Of a stretch of DNA of 43,270 nt, positions 33,005-41,897 are shown one piece after another (the first letter of the stretch is position 1; the number at the start of each line of letters is the position of its first letter). The position numbers and the translations under genes are program-made. This DNA comes from Hyphomicrobiales bacterium (GTDB taxonomy: Bacteria; Pseudomonadota; Alphaproteobacteria; Rhizobiales; Rhizobiaceae): assembly GCA_900467685.1 (NCBI GenBank), contig UBQX01000026.1, forward strand, positions 102,625-145,894. Reading direction: 5' to 3'. The notes under the pieces are model-generated. The model saw only the letters and a program-made list of their open reading frames with translations, made no database searches and was not told the origin of the DNA.

Positions 33005-36000
33005 ATGTCTGGTTTAGTAGAGATCATGTCCACGTCCGGTCCCCGCCTTCCTCCTCTTCCACCACTTAGCCAAATCCTTCCCGATGGAACAGAAGGCGGA
33101 AAAGAGTTCGGGCGGATTATAGATCTTCTTCTTTTCAACGAATGGAGAGGCGAAGGGAATAAATTCCAGCCGCTTGACGATGCATCAGGAGATTTTCGTG
33201 GCCTGGACAGTTATCGCTATGGCAGACGCGGCAACAAGATAACCGGATATCAGTATAAATTTTACAAATCGCCTCTTAGCGATCAGCATCGAAGCCTCAT
33301 CGCGAAGGCAATTGAGCAGGCGGCTGAGAACTCGGAAAACAAGATGTCGACGTACGTACTGGTAACTCCAGACGACTTGACAAACTCAGCGAAGCGAAAA
33401 ACTGGAGGCGACATAGTTTGGTTTGAAAAACTTCGGGAAAAGTATCGTTCTCGCTTTCAGATCGAGCATATTGGGCACACAAAAATTATCGCGATGTTCT
33501 TAAAGGCTAGGCATCTCTGCCTATTCTATTATCCTTCTCTTGTTCAACTCGGCGAAGCTCGGATAAAATCGATACAGGAGGTTAGATCTCAATACGATGA
33601 CAACATGCGACGCAGATTTGGCCGTATCGAATTTGTCGGCATGTCAGTCTACAAAGAAGAAGCTTCTCGCCGCGTTCCTTTAGAAAAGATTTACATCCCA
33701 TTATCTCTCGTTCCCGAAGCTTCGCCAGAAGAAAACGACGACACACCTCGAATCGAACCTCCTTCACTGCTTGCTCCGGGAAATAAGGCTGTTATTCTTG
33801 GCGATCCGGGCTCTGGAAAATCGACCCTTGTTTCATTTCTTTCGCTAGTTGGGATAACTCCCGCGCTTCAGCAGCGATGTGAGGGTGCCGCTGATAATCG
33901 TCTACCCATTGTCATAACATTAAGACGATACGCCGACGAAATAAAGACACGCAGAAATCTATCGATAATAGATTATATTGTTGAAAGCGTTCAGGCGGAC
34001 TTCAATATAGTTGCGGCAAGTAAGGACTTTTTTGAAGCCTACATTGAAAGTGGCAGAGCTATAATTTTCTTCGACGGACTCGACGAACTTCCGGGGGCTC
34101 ATTTCAAGGGACTGATGAGGCGCCGGATAGATTCTTTCTGCACTAGTTACCCTGTCAATACCGTCATAGTGACTTCTCGTATTGTTGGCTACGAAGCGGA
34201 TATTCGCTTCGATACCCCATATCGACACTATAGGGTTGCCAAGCTTCGTCTAAACGAAATCGAGTCATTTGTTTCGGACTGGTACAGTCAAAGGATCACT
34301 GAAGATGTTGAGCGGGATAAAAACATCAATGACCTTGTTAAGGTAATAAAAAATCCAGATAACGACGCTATCCGAGATTTATCCAGGAATCCGCTTCTTC
34401 TGACAATAGTTACGCTCGTTCACAGGATAGACGCAGTTCTACCAGATCAAAGAGTTGTATTATATCAGAAATGCACGGAAACCTTGCTTAATACATGGAC
34501 TAAGGCAAAAAGACAGAATGATGAGCCTGTAAAAGGCCGCATCGAACAACGTAATCGGCTAAGAGTCGAAGCCATCGCCTACTGGATGCATCGAAATAGT
34601 CTTCAAGCCAAAGGTCGCGCTGTCGCTCCGCATGATGAAATCGTAAAATTTTTGACTGAGCATATTGAAAAGAAAGAAAAAAAGCGCGATCGCGACGAGC
34701 CTTCTGAGGATCAAGCCGAAGAGTTTTTTGCCTTTGTAAAGTCATCGGCTGGCCTGATGATCGAAGCTGGCGACGGCCTTTACAGCTTTATTCACCTGAC
34801 ATTCCAAGAATATCTGTCTGCCACTTATCTAACCACATACGGGGAGGTTGGCGGAGCGCAATCTATTTGGAATGAGTTGGACGGCGATCTAGAAAATCCC
34901 CGCTGGCGAGAGGTCGTAAGGTTGCTCGTCGCCAGCCTAAAGTCTGCAGCTGCTCAGGGCTTTTTCGTAGAGAAGCTATGTGAAGCGAACCTTCAAAATC
35001 CTTCACGTGACTGCACATTGTTACTGCTCGGGCTTCTCAGGGATGGAATTGAACCGGCCGAAGAGAAATCTGAACAAATCTGCATTCAAGTGTTTGATAT
35101 TCTTCTAAAGACGCCGTCCTCTGACGATATACGCACTATAAACACAGCTCTGAGGTCTTGGACACAAAAGGAACAATCGAACCTCGACACCGCCAGATTT
35201 GTTTTTAACCGCAAGTTTCAAGAAGTGGCCGCACCTGAAAAGCTCACTTTGGCGTTGATTAACCAAAGCGCCGAGCTCGGGCCGCTCGATGTGGAGCTTC
35301 GGTCCGATATCGACTATGGCAACAACAGAGTTGTAGAGCCTCTTCTATTTGGGTCGGGCGGGACCAGATCGGCCGCGCCGATTTGGGGCGAAATGTATTT
35401 AAGGCAGACTATCGATGCGTTTCACGATCCCGATTCGAATGCAGCTTCAGCAATTGGTTTAGGAATTTCGATCTTACTCGATCCGACTGAAGTGCCAGCG
35501 CGATTATTGGGTCGCAGTCTCAGCCTTCTAAGTAGTATCGGGCGTGGTCCACATCACGACTATGCCATGAATCTAATTGCACTGGCCGGAGATGCCAATC
35601 TTCATTCATCGTTGCGAGATTCCCTATCGTATTGCCTCAACCCAAAAAACGGATACGACGAGCGAATCGAGCGCGGTCATCTAATTGATGAGTTCTTTAA
35701 ATTTTGGTTGAGTCGCTCTCCAGAATTTGGCGGCGCTCGCGATGAGCATTCACTAAGCGAAGCTGTCCAGCAGCGCTTGCGGCTTTTTTATAGAAAGCCA
35801 AGAAGTAGAGCCGGACTTCCCGGAACGCCAAAGGATGGCACGCCCAAACGCACTCGCGAAATGAGCATGATTAGACGCTCCGTCAAGACTGTAAGCCTGG
35901 ACGCAGGGATTTATACACGTATGATCTTGGCGTCTGACGTGATGAGGGAAGGGATAGTACCCTCGATTGTAAAAGAAATGAATTTGGCCCCAGCGGGTCA

Positions 36001-36400
36001 TTGGGAAGAAGCTCTGAAAGCGACGTTGAGCACATTGGTGCCACAAGCTATTAGCAAATATCTGGATTTCTCAGAGTGGCAAGCTCTCGGGATGCGTTTG
36101 TCAACAAGCGATGCCACAGAAGATGATCTGAATTGGGCTTCTTGGCTGGTATTGTTGGATATTTGGATTCGCGCTAACCGTGCTTCTTCAACTGAGGAGC
36201 CAACTGGATTGGAGGACCTGCTGAGTGTTTCGAAGGCATGCACCTACGACCCGCTACAGTTTGCTCTAGCGTTCAGAGACATGTACTTAGGCTACGACTC
36301 CAGCCTCAAGAATGCCCTGGAAATTTGCGAGAAAAGTGGTTCGCTTGCCTATAAGTTATTGGTCTCAGCAGGTTGGCCAGAGTGGGTCAGTTTTTCCTGA
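33005..36400 (+). CDS. NACHT-domain STAND NTPase with Mrr-like N-terminal region (candidate NLR-like antiphage protein)
   Basis: A 1131-residue protein. Residues 30-180 resemble a restriction-endonuclease-like domain: [13 protein letters not shown] (Glu34), DFRGLDSY (Asp68) and GYQYKFY (Gln83-x-Lys85), the D-QxK pattern of Mrr enzymes. The NACHT core spans about 255-470: Walker A GDPGSGKS (266-273), [10 protein letters not shown] (353-362), [10 protein letters not shown] (sensor 1) and [10 protein letters not shown] (461-469). [15 protein letters not shown] (595-609) is the winged-helix end typical of NACHT proteins. Residues 640-1131 are helical, without a recognisable family, and probably sense the trigger. 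Codons are AT-richer (TTA, ATA, AGA frequent) than in all neighbours, indicating transfer. A later ATG (33026) may be the true start given the promoter. Antiphage function is inferred. Confidence 0.85.
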   Translation: MSGLVEIMSTSGPRLPPLPPLSQILPDGTEGGKEFGRIIDLLLFNEWRGEGNKFQPLDDASGDFRGLDSYRYGRRGNKITGYQYKFYKSPLSDQHRSLIAKAIEQAAENSENKMSTYVLVTPDDLTNSAKRKTGGDIVWFEKLREKYRSRFQIEHIGHTKIIAMFLKARHLCLFYYPSLVQLGEARIKSIQEVRSQYDDNMRRRFGRIEFVGMSVYKEEASRRVPLEKIYIPLSLVPEASPEENDDTPRIEPPSLLAPGNKAVILGDPGSGKSTLVSFLSLVGITPALQQRCEGAADNRLPIVITLRRYADEIKTRRNLSIIDYIVESVQADFNIVAASKDFFEAYIESGRAIIFFDGLDELPGAHFKGLMRRRIDSFCTSYPVNTVIVTSRIVGYEADIRFDTPYRHYRVAKLRLNEIESFVSDWYSQRITEDVERDKNINDLVKVIKNPDNDAIRDLSRNPLLLTIVTLVHRIDAVLPDQRVVLYQKCTETLLNTWTKAKRQNDEPVKGRIEQRNRLRVEAIAYWMHRNSLQAKGRAVAPHDEIVKFLTEHIEKKEKKRDRDEPSEDQAEEFFAFVKSSAGLMIEAGDGLYSFIHLTFQEYLSATYLTTYGEVGGAQSIWNELDGDLENPRWREVVRLLVASLKSAAAQGFFVEKLCEANLQNPSRDCTLLLLGLLRDGIEPAEEKSEQICIQVFDILLKTPSSDDIRTINTALRSWTQKEQSNLDTARFVFNRKFQEVAAPEKLTLALINQSAELGPLDVELRSDIDYGNNRVVEPLLFGSGGTRSAAPIWGEMYLRQTIDAFHDPDSNAASAIGLGISILLDPTEVPARLLGRSLSLLSSIGRGPHHDYAMNLIALAGDANLHSSLRDSLSYCLNPKNGYDERIERGHLIDEFFKFWLSRSPEFGGARDEHSLSEAVQQRLRLFYRKPRSRAGLPGTPKDGTPKRTREMSMIRRSVKTVSLDAGIYTRMILASDVMREGIVPSIVKEMNLAPAGHWEEALKATLSTLVPQAISKYLDFSEWQALGMRLSTSDATEDDLNWASWLVLLDIWIRANRASSTEEPTGLEDLLSVSKACTYDPLQFALAFRDMYLGYDSSLKNALEICEKSGSLAYKLLVSAGWPEWVSFS

Positions 36401-36560
36401 GCATAGCAATAAGCTAGATGGTTCGAAGCTTTTTCGCTTTGTCTCCTTTCTTATAACATATGCCGGACATCCTCCAACCCGGTGCCCCACTCACCCACTC
36501 TTGCCTTCCCTCCCCCACCCCACAAAACCCTTCCGCACCACCACAACCGGAGACCGCCCC
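36401..36560 (+). promoter_or_regulatory. leader region of cmk
   Basis: 160 bp between the NACHT stop and cmk. The first 60 bp are AT-rich with TATAAC at 36452-36457, a possible -10 without a clear -35. The second half is C-rich, a composition break that may mark the edge of the inserted NACHT gene. GGAG 9 nt before the cmk ATG is its ribosome binding site. No terminator is evident for the NACHT gene. Confidence 0.35.
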
Positions 36561-37184
36561 ATGCCAGTCATCGCCATCGACGGACCCGCCGCAGCAGGCA
36601 AGGGCACGCTTTCGCGGCGGATTGCGGAGGACTATGGGTTTCATCATCTCGATACCGGGCTGACCTATCGCGCCTGCGCCAAGGCGCTGCTGGATGCCGG
36701 GTTGCCGCTGGATGATGAGGCCCAGGCGGCCGACATGGCGGCAAAGGTGGATCTTGGCGGGCTCGATCGGTCTGTGCTGTCGGCGCATGCGATTGGCGAG
36801 GCGGCGTCGAAGATTGCGGTGATGCCTTCGGTGCGGCGCGCGCTGGTCGAGGCGCAGCGGGCGTTTTCAGAACGCTTGCCCGGCACTGTGCTGGACGGGC
36901 GCGATATCGGGACGGTGGTGTGCCCGGATGCGACCGTGAAGCTCTATGTGACGGCCTCTGCGGAAGTGCGGGCGAAGCGGCGGTTTGACGAGATCGTGGC
37001 GGGTGGCGGTGAGGCTGAGTTCGAGGCGGTTCTCGCCGATGTGGTCAAGCGCGACGAGCGCGACATGAACCGCGCCGACAGCCCTTTGAAACCGGCGGAC
37101 GATGCGCACTTGATCGATACGACCGAAATGGGTATAGAGGCCGCATTCCAGGCGGCGAAACGTCTCATCGACGCTGCCTTGTAA
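36561..37184 (+). CDS. cmk: cytidylate kinase
   Basis: A 207-residue cytosolic NMP kinase that converts CMP and dCMP to diphosphates. The P-loop is GPAAAGKGT (8-16), then the family segment [35 protein letters not shown] is the signature of bacterial CMP kinases, followed by RRFDEI and the LID arginines ([25 protein letters not shown]). The open frame extends upstream, but GGAG before the ATG at 36561 and the family alignment fix the start. It precedes rpsA, the usual cmk-rpsA order; the commonly upstream aroA is not present here. Confidence 0.95.
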   Translation: MPVIAIDGPAAAGKGTLSRRIAEDYGFHHLDTGLTYRACAKALLDAGLPLDDEAQAADMAAKVDLGGLDRSVLSAHAIGEAASKIAVMPSVRRALVEAQRAFSERLPGTVLDGRDIGTVVCPDATVKLYVTASAEVRAKRRFDEIVAGGGEAEFEAVLADVVKRDERDMNRADSPLKPADDAHLIDTTEMGIEAAFQAAKRLIDAAL

Positions 37185-37317
37185 TAATTTCAGGTCAAGC
37201 CTTCGCGGTTTTGCCTGCATAGCATGAAATGAGCCGCAGACCGTCCCCGCGCCGGATTGCCCTTCCAGAAGGGCGGATGTGTTCCTGTGGTTGTCAACAA
37301 CGCTAACCCCCGGCGCA

Positions 37318-37342
37318 GTGCCTCGTGAGGCACATTTTGGAG
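37318..37342 (+). promoter_or_regulatory. palindrome next to the rpsA ribosome binding site
   Basis: GTGCCTCGTGAGGCAC (37318-37333) is fully self-complementary and lies directly before TTTTGGAG, the rpsA Shine-Dalgarno. Folded in mRNA it would put a hairpin beside the ribosome binding site. rpsA translation is autoregulated in E. coli through leader structure, so a similar role is conceivable. Confidence 0.4.
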
Positions 37343-37347
37343 TTTCC

Positions 37348-39048
37348 ATGTCTGCTACATCCAAGATGGAGGACTTCGCGTCCCTCCTCGAAGAATCCTT
37401 TGCAAAGAACGACCTCGCTGAAGGTTACGTTGCCAAGGGCATCATCACTGCCATCGAAAAGGACGTCGCCATCATCGACGTCGGTCTGAAGGTCGAAGGC
37501 CGCGTTCCGCTGAAGGAATTCGGCGCCAAGGCACGTGACGGCTCGCTGAAGGTCGGCGACGAAGTCGAAGTCTTCATCGAACGCATCGAAAACGCACTCG
37601 GCGAAGCCGTTCTCTCGCGCGAAAAGGCTCGCCGCGAAGAGAGCTGGGGTCGCCTGGAACAGAAGTTCGAAGCCGGCGAACGCGTCGAAGGCGTCATCTT
37701 CAACCAGGTCAAGGGTGGTTTCACCGTCGATCTCGACGGCGCTGTTGCCTTCCTGCCGCGCTCGCAGGTCGACATCCGTCCGATCCGCGACGTCACGCCG
37801 CTCATGCACAACCCGCAGCCCTTCGAAATCCTCAAGATGGACAAGCGCCGCGGCAACATCGTGGTTTCGCGCCGCACGGTTCTCGAAGAGTCGCGTGCCG
37901 AACAGCGTTCGGAAATCGTCCAGAACCTCGAAGAGGGTCAGGTTGTTGAAGGCGTCGTCAAGAACATCACCGATTACGGTGCGTTCGTTGACCTCGGCGG
38001 CATCGACGGCCTGCTGCACGTCACCGACATGGCATGGCGCCGCGTCAACCATCCGTCGGAAATCCTGAACATCGGCCAGTCGGTCAAGGTTCAGATCATC
38101 CGCATCAACCAGGAAACCCACCGCATCTCGCTCGGCATGAAGCAGCTCGAGTCCGATCCGTGGGATGGCATCTCGGCCAAGTATCCGGATGGCAAGAAGA
38201 TCAAGGGCACCGTCACGAACATCACCGACTACGGTGCGTTCGTCGAGCTGGAGCCGGGCATCGAAGGCCTCATCCACATCTCCGAAATGTCCTGGACCAA
38301 GAAGAACGTACACCCCGGCAAGATCCTGTCCACGAGCCAGGAAGTCGACGTTGTCGTTCTCGAAGTCGACCCGTCCAAGCGCCGCATCTCGCTCGGCCTC
38401 AAGCAGACGCTCGAGAACCCGTGGCAGGCCTTCGCGCACAGCCATCCGGCTGGCACGGAAGTTGAAGGTGAAGTCAAGAACAAGACCGAATTCGGCCTGT
38501 TCATCGGCCTCGACGGCGACGTCGACGGCATGGTTCACCTCTCCGACCTCGACTGGAACCGTCCGGGCGAACAGGTCATCGAGGAATACAACAAGGGCGA
38601 CGTCGTCAAGGCTGTCGTTCTCGATGTGGACGTCGACAAGGAGCGCATCTCGCTCGGCATCAAGCAGCTCGGCAAGGACGCTGTCGGCGACGCCGCAACG
38701 TCTGGCGACCTGCGCAAGAACTCGGTCGTTTCGTGCGAAGTCACGGCTGTCAACGACGGTGGCATCGAAGTCAAGCTCGTCAACCACGAAGAGCTGACCT
38801 CGTTCATCCGCCGCGCTGACCTGTCGCGTGACCGTGACGAACAGCGCCCCGAGCGTTTCCAGGTTGGTCAGGTTGTCGACGCCCGCGTCATCAACTTCTC
38901 CAAGAAGGACCGCAAAGTCGGCCTGTCGATCAAGGCTCTCGAGATCGCAGAAGAGAAGGAAGCCGTCGCACAGTTCGGTTCGTCCGACTCTGGCGCTTCG
39001 CTCGGCGACATCCTGGGTGCAGCCCTCAAGAACCGCGACAACGGCTAA
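37348..39048 (+). CDS. rpsA: 30S ribosomal protein S1
   Basis: A 566-residue ribosomal protein with six S1/OB-fold repeats; it delivers mRNA to the 30S subunit. The first two repeats (about 30-180) are the ribosome-binding ones; repeats 3-6 carry near-identical stretches such as NITDYGAFVDLGGIDGLLH, NITDYGAFVELEPGIEGLIH and NKTEFGLFIGLDGDVDGMVH, and each ends in a KRRISLGLK-like strand. GGAG 6 nt before the ATG at 37348 sets the start. Codon use is strongly biased (CTC, GGC, AAG), as expected for high expression. A strong terminator follows. Confidence 0.97.
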   Translation: MSATSKMEDFASLLEESFAKNDLAEGYVAKGIITAIEKDVAIIDVGLKVEGRVPLKEFGAKARDGSLKVGDEVEVFIERIENALGEAVLSREKARREESWGRLEQKFEAGERVEGVIFNQVKGGFTVDLDGAVAFLPRSQVDIRPIRDVTPLMHNPQPFEILKMDKRRGNIVVSRRTVLEESRAEQRSEIVQNLEEGQVVEGVVKNITDYGAFVDLGGIDGLLHVTDMAWRRVNHPSEILNIGQSVKVQIIRINQETHRISLGMKQLESDPWDGISAKYPDGKKIKGTVTNITDYGAFVELEPGIEGLIHISEMSWTKKNVHPGKILSTSQEVDVVVLEVDPSKRRISLGLKQTLENPWQAFAHSHPAGTEVEGEVKNKTEFGLFIGLDGDVDGMVHLSDLDWNRPGEQVIEEYNKGDVVKAVVLDVDVDKERISLGIKQLGKDAVGDAATSGDLRKNSVVSCEVTAVNDGGIEVKLVNHEELTSFIRRADLSRDRDEQRPERFQVGQVVDARVINFSKKDRKVGLSIKALEIAEEKEAVAQFGSSDSGASLGDILGAALKNRDNG

Positions 39049-39073
39049 GCGTCTCGCGTTTCACTCATTGAAG

Positions 39074-39109
39074 AGCCCGCGTGGAGCGATCCACGCGGGC
39101 TTTTTGTTT
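39074..39109 (+). terminator. rho-independent terminator of rpsA
   Basis: Perfect 12-bp arms AGCCCGCGTGGA / TCCACGCGGGCT with a GCGA tetraloop, followed by TTTTTGTTT. It lies 26 bp past the rpsA stop. Confidence 0.93.
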
Positions 39110-39116
39110 GGGTCCA

Positions 39117-39309
39117 CCTCTCCCCTTGTGGGAGAGGACGGAAAATCAGCACCTTAGCTTTAGCTAAGTGCTAGATTTTCCAGGTGAGGGGGTCGTTTTC
39201 GGGGCGATCGAGTGATGCTTAGAGTGGGAGCAGTTCCCCCTCACCAAGATCGCCATGCCAATCGGCTTCGCCTCTTGGGGCGATCTATCCTCTCCCACAA
39301 GGGGAGAGG
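39117..39309. repeat. nested-palindrome intergenic element, copy 2 (complete, 21-bp terminal inverted repeats)
   Basis: A 193-bp element whose ends (39117-39137 and 39289-39309) are perfect 21-bp inverted repeats, CCTCTCCCC...GGGAGAGG. Inside are a 42-nt hairpin at 39140-39181 (GGAAAATC, GCAC, TTAGC and complements), the pair GTGAGGGGG / CCCCCTCAC (39184-39192, 39236-39244), and AGATCGCC / GGCGATCT in the right half. The left 76 bp is nearly the same as 24481-24557. It begins 7 bp after the rpsA terminator and ends 8 bp before the next gene's stop. Confidence 0.85.
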
Positions 39310-39317
39310 AAGGGGCG

Positions 39318-40886
39318 TCAGAACCCGCCGAACCTTTGATACATGTGCAGCGCCCGCTCGGCATCCGTCGGATTGCGCTTCAGCGGCTCTTCCGCGTCGA
39401 AGGGGCGTTCCTCGATTTCCGGTTCCTCGCGGCGTTCGGCCTGTTCGCCGTCGCCGTGCCAGAGCGACTGGCCGTCTTCGCCCGTCATCTCCTCACCGTC
39501 CTCATCCCCGCCGGCCGGTTCGCCAAAGCCGCGGCGGCGGCGCTTTTCTTCCTCTTCGCGGACGAAGGGATAAGGGACCTGCGCGAAGGGCACGGGTTCC
39601 GGCAGGCGTGCTTGGGCTGCGGCGAGTGCAAGTTCGGGCAGGCGGGCGGGATCGACCTTGGCCGCCGTCTGCTGGGCGATGTGGATCAGACGGTCGATAT
39701 CGACCGTTTCGGCGTCTTCCGCGCCGGCAGGCCGCGCGAAGAGCGGGATCACCCTGCCCTCCATGGCGCGCGCCGCCTCATGCGCCTTGCCGGCGATCAC
39801 CGGAGCGGGTTCGACAGGAAGCTCGGGCTTCACGCCTTGCGCGGGGATGATGGATTTGCCGCCTGTCTGCGCGGTTGCCTCGGCGGCAGGCGCGAAGACC
39901 TGCGCCGCCTCGGCCTCAAGGGCGAGTGCCGCAACGCTCTTCAGCACCTCGGTGGCGCGGCTCGCGACATTGGCGACGACGACATTGAAGCCGCGCAGAA
40001 CCTGCATGGTCGGCTGGCCTTCGTCGCGGTCGGCGGACGCGCCCTGCAACAACTCGGCGGCGACCTGAGCCTTGGCCTGCTCGGCGGGACGGATGGCAGT
40101 CGCGGCTGCGGTCTCGGGCCGGAGAACATTGGCCGGGGCCGTCGCCGGCTGGCGCGGGTTGCTGGCGGGATCAGGCGCTGACGCCCGGCCCGGTTCCCGC
40201 GGCGTCGCCGCCCCCGTCGCGTTTGCCTCGGCCTCTGCAGACGCACCAGGCTCGGCGCCGGCCGACGCCTCACCGGTTTTCGCCGGGGCGCCCATTGCTG
40301 CCGCCTTCTGTGCGGCAATGGTGTTTGGCTGAGGCGCGGGCGCGTTCGGGCCTGCGTTCTGCTCATAGCTTTCGATCGCCGCCTTCAGGACCTGCTGCAG
40401 CCCATGGGCGCTTGGATCTTCGGCCATGGCGACAAGTCGCGCGGCGGCTGGCGAGGCGGGATCGGCAAGGGCCGCGGCAAAGGCCTGCGGCTGGATGTTG
40501 AGCGTGCCGAGGTTCGAAGCCTTCTGCGCGGCCAGGAGCGTCGCGGCGGGCAGCTGGCGGATCAGGGCGGCCAGCCTTTTGGAGAAGTCGCGCGGCGCCT
40601 CATCGGGCAAGGGTGCCTCGCCGAGTGCGGTGGCGAAATCGATGGCAAGCCGCGTCAGGATATCTTCGGCATCCACCTGCTGCGAGGCCAGAAGATCGGC
40701 AAGCTGGCGCAAGGATGCAAGCGTTTCGCTGGCAGCACCCTGCTGTGTCGTCGTCGCGGTGGATGTCGTTGTGGGGGTCTGCGCCTGTCCGACAGCAGCG
40801 GGCCCGTCAGGCCGCGCTTCCCTCTGCCCGATGGCGGGGGCGGTGATCGGCTGCGCCGCTATCGAGGCATTGACGGGAGGAAGCAT
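39318..40886 (-). CDS. large Ala/Pro-rich protein of unknown function
   Basis: A 522-residue protein of strongly biased composition. The N-terminal 50 residues are Ala/Pro/Thr-rich, and residues 55-190 look helical (ASLRQLADLLASQQVDAEDILTRLAIDFATAL; DFSKRLAALIRQLPAATLLAA). A long disordered Ala/Pro/Glu linker follows (about 200-300), then another helical part (MQVLRGFNVVVANVASRATEVLKSVAALALEAEAA). The acidic and arginine-rich tail ends DAERALHMYQRFGGF. No signal peptide or membrane span is seen. The general look, helical ends around a disordered linker, is shared by flagellar hook-length proteins, but I see no Flg_hook motif and do not assign it. The ATG at 40886 has GAGG/GAGGG before it. Confidence 0.7.
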   Translation of the reverse strand: MLPPVNASIAAQPITAPAIGQREARPDGPAAVGQAQTPTTTSTATTTQQGAASETLASLRQLADLLASQQVDAEDILTRLAIDFATALGEAPLPDEAPRDFSKRLAALIRQLPAATLLAAQKASNLGTLNIQPQAFAAALADPASPAAARLVAMAEDPSAHGLQQVLKAAIESYEQNAGPNAPAPQPNTIAAQKAAAMGAPAKTGEASAGAEPGASAEAEANATGAATPREPGRASAPDPASNPRQPATAPANVLRPETAAATAIRPAEQAKAQVAAELLQGASADRDEGQPTMQVLRGFNVVVANVASRATEVLKSVAALALEAEAAQVFAPAAEATAQTGGKSIIPAQGVKPELPVEPAPVIAGKAHEAARAMEGRVIPLFARPAGAEDAETVDIDRLIHIAQQTAAKVDPARLPELALAAAQARLPEPVPFAQVPYPFVREEEEKRRRRGFGEPAGGDEDGEEMTGEDGQSLWHGDGEQAERREEPEIEERPFDAEEPLKRNPTDAERALHMYQRFGGF

Positions 40887-41060
40887 GGGCGCCCTCGTCC
40901 TCGTTTGAATGAAGGAAACGCATGGATCACACGCATGAGCGCTTGAGCGAACGTCGCCCGCAATCGTCACGGTTTGCCATCTTCCGCCGCGACTGTGTCG
41001 CTCGATGCCGTCACGACATCCGGAAAAGCAAAACCTGATTCGTAAGGCTATGCCTCAAAA

Positions 41061-41097
41061 GTTAACAAAAGGTTAACGCCGCGATCCGGCGTTAACC
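41061..41097 (-). terminator. terminator of the RNase D-like gene
   Basis: Perfect 11-bp arms GGTTAACGCCG / CGGCGTTAACC (41071-41081, 41087-41097) with a 5-nt loop; on the minus strand they are followed by TTTTGTTAACTTTTG. It lies 36 bp past the stop at 41133. Confidence 0.85.
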
Positions 41098-41132
41098 TCT
41101 CTGTCATGATTGGCCAAATCCATGAAATTTGC

Positions 41133-41759
41133 TCAGCTGTGCGCGAAGATGTCGGTTTCTTCCCAGCCGAGCAGGTCGAGCTTGGAGCGGGTCGGCAGGA
41201 ATTCGAAGCAGGCCTTTGCGTGATCGACGCGGCCGTCGCGAACAAGGCGCTGGGTCAGCTTGTCCCGCAGCGCATGCAGATGCAGCACGTCGGAGGCGGC
41301 ATATTCGAGCTGCGCCTGGCTCAGCGTCTCGGCGGCCCAGTCAGACTGCTGCTGCTGCTTGGAGACGTCGACGTCGAGCAATTCCTTCAGATTGTCCTTC
41401 AGGCCGTGACGGTCCGTGTAGGTGCGGGTGAGGCGCGAGGCGATCTTGGTGCAGAAGACCGGGGCGGTGGTCACGCCGAAGGTGTGGAACAGGACCGCGA
41501 TGTCGAAGCGGCCGAAATGGAAGATCTTCTCGCGCGCCGGATCGGCCAGCATGGCGACGAGGTTCGGGGCTTCCTTCTGGCCGGGCGCGATGCGGATCAC
41601 GTCTGCCGTGCCATCGCCCGGCGAAAGCTGCACGACGCAGAGCCGGTCGCGGCGCGGGATCAGCCCCAGGGTTTCCGTGTCGATGGCGATCGCGCCGGTG
41701 TAGCGGGCGGCGTCTGCCGCCGAAATGTCGCCTTCGTGATAGCGGATGGGGCTCGTCAT
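41133..41759 (-). CDS. RNase D-like 3'-5' exonuclease (DEDDy, single domain)
   Basis: A 208-residue exonuclease. Exo I is AIDTETLGL (Asp27, Glu29), Exo II is HFGRFDIAVL (Asp86), and Exo III is YAASDVLHL (Tyr153, Asp157): the complete DEDDy set. KDNLKELLDVDVSKQQQQSDW is the family's substrate-loop region. It lacks the HRDC domains of E. coli RNase D, as do the short alphaproteobacterial forms, so its targets (tRNA 3' ends or other structured RNA) are uncertain. GGAGACGC precedes the ATG, and its terminator is at 41061-41097. Confidence 0.92.
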   Translation of the reverse strand: MTSPIRYHEGDISAADAARYTGAIAIDTETLGLIPRRDRLCVVQLSPGDGTADVIRIAPGQKEAPNLVAMLADPAREKIFHFGRFDIAVLFHTFGVTTAPVFCTKIASRLTRTYTDRHGLKDNLKELLDVDVSKQQQQSDWAAETLSQAQLEYAASDVLHLHALRDKLTQRLVRDGRVDHAKACFEFLPTRSKLDLLGWEETDIFAHS

Positions 41760-41897
41760 ATTGCGTCTCCGATTGCGTGTTCGAAACGGCTATAATCCGA
41801 AACGCCGTTCACGTCCAATCGGCTGGACAAGCGGGCTGGCAATCCCCATATCTTCCATCACATCGGTGTGGGCGGGCAGCGGTGACAGGAAAACAAG

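Noticed and set aside
32881-36461. AACATAT at both edges of the NACHT gene as a target-site duplication
   Set aside because: Only 7 bp, AT-rich, and with no terminal inverted repeats or integrase; likely chance.
37303-38787. 494-codon frame antisense to rpsA
   Set aside because: A consequence of strongly biased codon use in rpsA; no ribosome binding site or domain.
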